Origin: Methylomarinum sp050304855
Lineage (GTDB): Bacteria > Pseudomonadota > Gammaproteobacteria > Methylococcales > Methylomonadaceae
DNA: 10,213 nt
Assembly: GCA_050304855.1 (NCBI GenBank)
Contig: JBNLEI010000329.1
Location: 1 to 10,213, forward strand
Direction of reading: 5' to 3'
The translations under genes and the position numbers were made by a program. The notes under the pieces are model-generated. The model was not told the DNA's origin, did not search any database, and saw only the letters and a list, made by a program, of their open reading frames with translations. Shown in pieces: positions 6,891 to 10,213 of the stretch; within the stretch, counting starts at the first letter, position 1, and every line of letters begins with the position of its first letter.

Positions 6891-7571
6891 ATGTTAAATA
6901 ACAAAAAAATCATTACCCGGTTGACCCAACTGTTTGCCATAAGCGGGCTGTCGTTAATCTGCAGTTCGGCTTTTTCGGGAACGTTGTATTCCGGTCATTA
7001 CGATATCGTGAAGAAGTCGGTTGAAGACCTTCGGGTTGAGGTATTTAAAAGTCCGCTTAGATCAGCGCTTAATAATTCCGGCTCGCTTGCTGTGTTACCG
7101 GGACGGAATTTGACGCTATTGTCGGATAGACAATCAATTGATTCGAATGCTTCTATTTTTGATTTTCCGCGTCGCGAAAGCGAAAGCAGAGGTGGACGGA
7201 TTTCCTTTGACGCGGATAGTGCGATTAGAGTCAAAGTGTTTCATAGTGAAAGGGGCGGTTTATTCGCAGGTAAAGGAAGCCGGATTTATAGAGGAAATGA
7301 CTGGAACGGAGCACGGCTAATGCTATTTCCAAGCCCAGACTATTTGGCGCTGAGTATTTCATCGGATATGCCATTGGACCTTCAGGTAGCGATCGGGAAT
7401 TTTACTCTCGAAAGTATTCCGATGTTAAATACTTCATTGGTGGCGCCGGTTCCGTTGCCGGCTTCAGTTTGGTTGTTTTTCACGGTAATACCGTTTGTAT
7501 TCAATAAAACGTTAAGGCGACGGATATCCCCGCGCTTAAGTTCTCAAAGGCCAAAAATGTCGATTATCTGA
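6891..7571 (+). CDS. Small secreted protein with divergent PEP-CTERM sorting signal
   Basis: A 226-aa protein from the ATG at 6891. The signal peptide (residues 1-29, cleavage AFS|GT) follows two lysines and one arginine. The mature part (30-186) has no domain I recognise; it is rich in Ser, Arg and beta-prone residues and looks like a small surface or matrix domain. The C-terminus carries VPLPASVWLF (187-196), a hydrophobic helix and the basic cluster RRR (213-215). This is the layout of the PEP-CTERM signal, which an exosortase recognises and removes; many gammaproteobacteria use the VPLPA form in place of PEP. Two features are odd: the helix lacks the usual Gly-rich stretch after WLF, and 11-15 further residues follow the basic cluster where such proteins normally end. 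It starts 42 nt after the TPR lipoprotein gene, probably in the same operon. Export is sure, sorting-signal identity likely, function unknown. Confidence 0.8.
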   Translation: MLNNKKIITRLTQLFAISGLSLICSSAFSGTLYSGHYDIVKKSVEDLRVEVFKSPLRSALNNSGSLAVLPGRNLTLLSDRQSIDSNASIFDFPRRESESRGGRISFDADSAIRVKVFHSERGGLFAGKGSRIYRGNDWNGARLMLFPSPDYLALSISSDMPLDLQVAIGNFTLESIPMLNTSLVAPVPLPASVWLFFTVIPFVFNKTLRRRISPRLSSQRPKMSII

Positions 7572-7579
7572 GTTGAGAG

Positions 7580-9376
7580 TTAATAATTACCGAACCGGCG
7601 GAACCACGAGGTAAATTCCGCCGGTTCAATCGGTTTGGAGAAATGGTAGCCTTGCACTTCATGACAGGCGTGGTTTTTCATGAATTGAAGCTCGTCCTCC
7701 GTTTCGATACCTTCCGCAGTGATCGACATGCCCAGGTTTTCGGATAATGCCAGAATGGCTTTGACAATTGCCTCATTGGCAGGAGTAGTTGTGATATTGC
7801 GGATGAACGATTGATCGATTTTAATCTTGTCGATCGGTAATTTTCTCAGGTAACTGAGACTGGAGTAACCGGTACCGAAGTCGTCGATTGCCAGTTTAAT
7901 CCCTAATGCCCTCAGTTTATCCAATGTAATCAGCGTTTGGTCCTTGTGGCACATCATGGTGCTTTCCGTCAGTTCCATTTCCAAATACTCCGCACTGATA
8001 CCCGTCTCGTCAATGATCGCTTGGACTGTTGAACTGAATTCTTCCCGATGGAACTGTTTGGCGGATATATTGACGGCAATTCGAATAGGCGGCAGTCCTT
8101 GATCCAGCCATTGTCGGTGTTGGGTACAAGCGGAACGCAAAACCCATTCCCCGATGGCATTGATCATTCCGGTTTCTTCGGCTATCGGGATGAACTTTGC
8201 CGGGGATATTTCTCCGTGTGTCGGATGTTTCCAGCGTAACAGCGCTTCGACGCCAATCACTTCATTTTCCGCAAGATGAATTTGAGGTTGATAGACGATA
8301 TGCAGTTCCTGATTTTCTAGCGCTGTTTTAAGGCCGGTTTCCAGTTCGTGGCGCTCGCATATTCCGTTGTTGAACTCTTCCGAGTAGAGCAAAAAAGCAT
8401 CGCGTCCCTTCTGCTTGATTTTGTACATTGCAGCATCCGCTTTTTGAATCAACCCCTCCACCGAATCGGCATGCGTCGGCAATAAAGCGATTCCAAGGCT
8501 AGCGGTAATTTGAATTTCGCGTTCATAAATTGTCATGGGCCGCCTGATATTGTCGATTAATTTTTGCGCGATGAAACTGCAGTCTTCGGTTCCTTGCAAA
8601 TTCTGCAGAATGACGACAAACTCATCGCCTCCCAATCGAGCGACTGTGTCCGATTTGCGCACGCTTTCCGCCAAGCGGTCGGCGACATTTTTTAACAGCA
8701 TATCGCCGTAAGAATGTCCTAAAGTATCGTTGATTAGCTTGAAGCGGTCCAGATCGACGAAGATCAGTGCCGTTTGATGGTTGCAGCGTAGACTGTTTTC
8801 ACACGCCTTGGTTAATCGATCCTTAAATAGCAGTCGGTTCGGCAAGCCGGTCAGTTGATCGTAATGCGCCAGATAATAAAGGTCGCGCTGTTTGCGGTGA
8901 GTAATTTCCTCAAGTAGCGCGTGTCCGGTCGCCATGCCGGCATAAACTTCGCTTTTAACGATAATAAATCCGTGCATCATGTGTTGCATGCCCGAATCGA
9001 TGATAATTTGCGCAAGGTCGTCTATTGAAGTATTGACGTCGACGATAATCGGATCCGTGGTCATGATTTCACGGATTTTCTGTTTGTGATAAAGATCCCT
9101 GGCGTACTGTTTAATGAAAAATTCGGTAATGCGGCCTCGATCGATTAATCCCACCGGGCGTTTCAATCCATCGACGACCGTCAAACTGAACAGAGACTGA
9201 TCGTTGATAAAACGGTCCAGGACATGAATCGAAAGCATGTCGGACGGAATAGGCGCTTCGTACCTCAATAATTGTTTAACGGTTGGCGTGTCATTGCCGA
9301 ATTCGAACGGATCCAAATCGTGGCTGTGGGCGCCGGCTAAAATTTTCTGCGTAAAATTAAACGGTAACGTATTCAT
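7580..9376 (-). CDS. CBS-CBS-GGDEF-EAL cyclic-di-GMP cyclase/phosphodiesterase
   Basis: A cytosolic, 598-aa signalling enzyme that may both make and break c-di-GMP. Residues about 30-160 hold two CBS-like repeats (for example KIREIMTTDPIIVDVNTSID at 100-119), which in other proteins bind adenine nucleotides. The GGDEF domain (about 170-333) starts YDQLTGLPNR; it keeps the metal Asp208 in FVDLDRFK, the active-site motif GGDEF (249-253) and the inhibitory I-site RKSD (240-243), five residues ahead. The EAL domain (about 345-595) keeps E377 of EALLRW, N436, ELTES (468-472), D498-D499 in IDDFGTGYSS, K519, E555 in AEGIET and Q575 in QGYHF. All catalytic residues I can check are present, so either activity is possible. 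No membrane helix is seen. The ATG at 9376 lacks a clear ribosome site. The gene runs opposite to the PEP-CTERM gene with an 8-bp gap, so joint action is not implied by co-transcription. Confidence 0.95.
   Translation of the reverse strand: MNTLPFNFTQKILAGAHSHDLDPFEFGNDTPTVKQLLRYEAPIPSDMLSIHVLDRFINDQSLFSLTVVDGLKRPVGLIDRGRITEFFIKQYARDLYHKQKIREIMTTDPIIVDVNTSIDDLAQIIIDSGMQHMMHGFIIVKSEVYAGMATGHALLEEITHRKQRDLYYLAHYDQLTGLPNRLLFKDRLTKACENSLRCNHQTALIFVDLDRFKLINDTLGHSYGDMLLKNVADRLAESVRKSDTVARLGGDEFVVILQNLQGTEDCSFIAQKLIDNIRRPMTIYEREIQITASLGIALLPTHADSVEGLIQKADAAMYKIKQKGRDAFLLYSEEFNNGICERHELETGLKTALENQELHIVYQPQIHLAENEVIGVEALLRWKHPTHGEISPAKFIPIAEETGMINAIGEWVLRSACTQHRQWLDQGLPPIRIAVNISAKQFHREEFSSTVQAIIDETGISAEYLEMELTESTMMCHKDQTLITLDKLRALGIKLAIDDFGTGYSSLSYLRKLPIDKIKIDQSFIRNITTTPANEAIVKAILALSENLGMSITAEGIETEDELQFMKNHACHEVQGYHFSKPIEPAEFTSWFRRFGNY
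7592..7627. terminator. Perfect 12-bp inverted repeat at the convergent gene junction, possible two-way terminator
   Basis: The arms GAACCGGCGGAA (7592-7603) and TTCCGCCGGTTC (7616-7627) are exact complements around a 12-nt loop. The left arm lies 20 nt beyond the stop of the plus-strand PEP-CTERM gene and 10 nt inside the 3' end of the minus-strand c-di-GMP gene, encoding its last residues. The stem is GC-rich and strong, but no proper T-run follows on either strand (the minus side is only AT-rich). It may halt or slow converging polymerases, or protect 3' ends, rather than act as a classical terminator. Confidence 0.4.
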
Positions 9377-9592
9377 TACAAAAGGCGATTTGCTGGGATT
9401 TTCTCAACTATATCGATTGATTGTTACAGGATATTGAAAATACAGCAGAAATTTCGCCAGGAAATGTAATGAGAAACGGATAAGCGGATCAATTCGAATC
9501 GGTCGGCGAGTGAAAGATTGCGAGTTAATGCCGACGGTTTGACGATATCTTCAAACGTTAGCGATGCCGGCAGTTTTGACGTGTAGGTGTGC
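9377..9592 (-). other. Intergenic region between exonuclease III and c-di-GMP genes
   Basis: This 216-bp stretch lies between two genes on the minus strand. It contains a near-palindrome (9537-9556, listed separately) and an AT-rich part nearest the c-di-GMP gene. On the minus strand a TATAGT at 9407-9412, about 30 nt before the start codon, could be a -10 element, but I find no good -35 at the right distance. No T-tailed hairpin ends the exonuclease gene. The gene for the c-di-GMP enzyme could have its own promoter here. Confidence 0.4.
9537..9556. repeat. 20-bp near-palindrome, possible operator
   Basis: GTTTGACGATATCTTCAAAC matches its own reverse complement at 18 of 20 positions; the mismatches are 9543 and 9550. 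It is in non-coding DNA, 37 nt beyond the exonuclease stop and 160 nt ahead of the c-di-GMP gene. The symmetry suits a dimeric regulator. I do not recognise the regulator, and chance is possible. Confidence 0.3.
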
Positions 9593-10213
9593 CTATAGGG
9601 AGATTTCAATGCCTATCGGGCAATGATCCGAGCCGGTGATTTCCGACAAAATAAAGGCGTCGGTGATTTTATCGGTTAAGGTCTTACTGGCTAGCACGTA
9701 ATCGATCCTCCATCCGATATTTTTAGCGCGCGCGTTGGCGCGAAAACTCCACCAACTATATGCGATCGTATCGGGGTGGAAATGGCGAAAAGTATCGATC
9801 AGTCCGGCATTGAGAAAACGGCTGAATCCGTCGATTTCGACTTGAGTGTAGCCGGCCGATTTGTTGTAGTTGGCTTTGGGCCGCGCGATATCGATTTCCT
9901 GATGCGCTACGTTAAAGTCGCCGCAGGCAATCAACGGCTTTTGGTTTTGCAGTTGTTGCAGGTAGCTCAAAAACTCTGCGTCCCAAGTTTGCCGGTAGTC
10001 AAGCCGGACCAAGCCCTGGCCTGAATTCGGCACATACGTGTTAAGCAGAAAAAAGTTATCGAATTCGGCGACAATGACACGTCCTTCGCGATCATGCTCT
10101 ACGATTCCGATATCGTTGACGATATTCAGCGGCTGATGCTTGCAGAGCAATGTTACTCCGGAATAGCCTTTGCGCTCGGCGCAGTTGGAGTAAATATGGT
10201 AACCGTCGATGTT
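9593..10213 (-). CDS. xth: Exodeoxyribonuclease III / AP endonuclease, N-terminus outside the window
   Basis: DNA-repair enzyme that cuts at abasic sites and trims 3' ends in base excision repair. The frame is open to the right edge, giving 206 residues of an expected 250-260, so roughly the first 50 are missing. The visible part opens with GYHIYSNCAERKGYSGVTLL. It keeps LNTYVPNSG, the active-site GDFNVAHQEIDI (catalytic Asp and Asn), the WWSFRANARAKNIGWRIDYV block and the final SDHCPIGIEI with the catalytic Asp-His pair. The NARAKNIGWRIDY pattern matches the ExoA / human APE1-like branch better than E. coli XthA. An internal TTG at 10150 is not the start, because family residues continue upstream of it to the edge. 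Next downstream on the same strand, after 216 bp, is the c-di-GMP gene; I see no functional link. Confidence 0.95.
   Translation of the reverse strand, partial: NIDGYHIYSNCAERKGYSGVTLLCKHQPLNIVNDIGIVEHDREGRVIVAEFDNFFLLNTYVPNSGQGLVRLDYRQTWDAEFLSYLQQLQNQKPLIACGDFNVAHQEIDIARPKANYNKSAGYTQVEIDGFSRFLNAGLIDTFRHFHPDTIAYSWWSFRANARAKNIGWRIDYVLASKTLTDKITDAFILSEITGSDHCPIGIEISL

Noticed and set aside
9424..9609. Minus-strand reading frame of 61 codons between the exonuclease and c-di-GMP genes.
   Set aside because: It needs a TTG start inside the exonuclease 3' end, has no ribosome site, and its product shows no recognisable pattern.

Overview
The window looks like a chromosomal segment of a free-living Gram-negative gammaproteobacterium of moderate GC. 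It has outer-membrane, TonB and lipoprotein genes, a PEP-CTERM-type sorting tail of the VPLPA variety, and a CBS-GGDEF-EAL protein. This combination is common in methane-oxidising Methylococcales, but that placement is an inference from protein style; no marker gene is present.

Left part (2-4378, all +): a compact gene run. It starts with the 3' part of an ExbB/TolQ-family proton-channel gene cut by the window edge. ExbD, a TonB-family energy transducer, a Porin_5-type outer-membrane porin and a secreted coiled-coil protein follow. Gaps are 82, 9, 4 and 16 nt. ExbB-ExbD-TonB would harvest the proton gradient at the inner membrane. The unusual point is that the linked outer-membrane protein is a porin and not a TonB-dependent receptor with a plug domain.

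Middle (4455-7571, +): a large TPR lipoprotein resembling the PEP-CTERM/exosortase-associated TPR proteins. Next comes a small secreted protein ending in a divergent PEP-CTERM sorting signal with an unusual extra C-terminal tail. Together they suggest an exopolysaccharide or surface-protein function; the exosortase itself is not in the window.

Right part (7580-10213, all -): a CBS-CBS-GGDEF-EAL cyclic-di-GMP protein with both catalytic sites intact, convergent with the PEP-CTERM gene. Only 8 bp separate the two genes, and a perfect 12-bp inverted repeat lies just inside the c-di-GMP gene. A 216-bp intergenic stretch with a near-palindrome follows. Last is the 3' part of an exodeoxyribonuclease III / AP endonuclease gene cut by the right edge.

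No RNA genes, insertion sequences, CRISPR arrays or attachment sites were seen.
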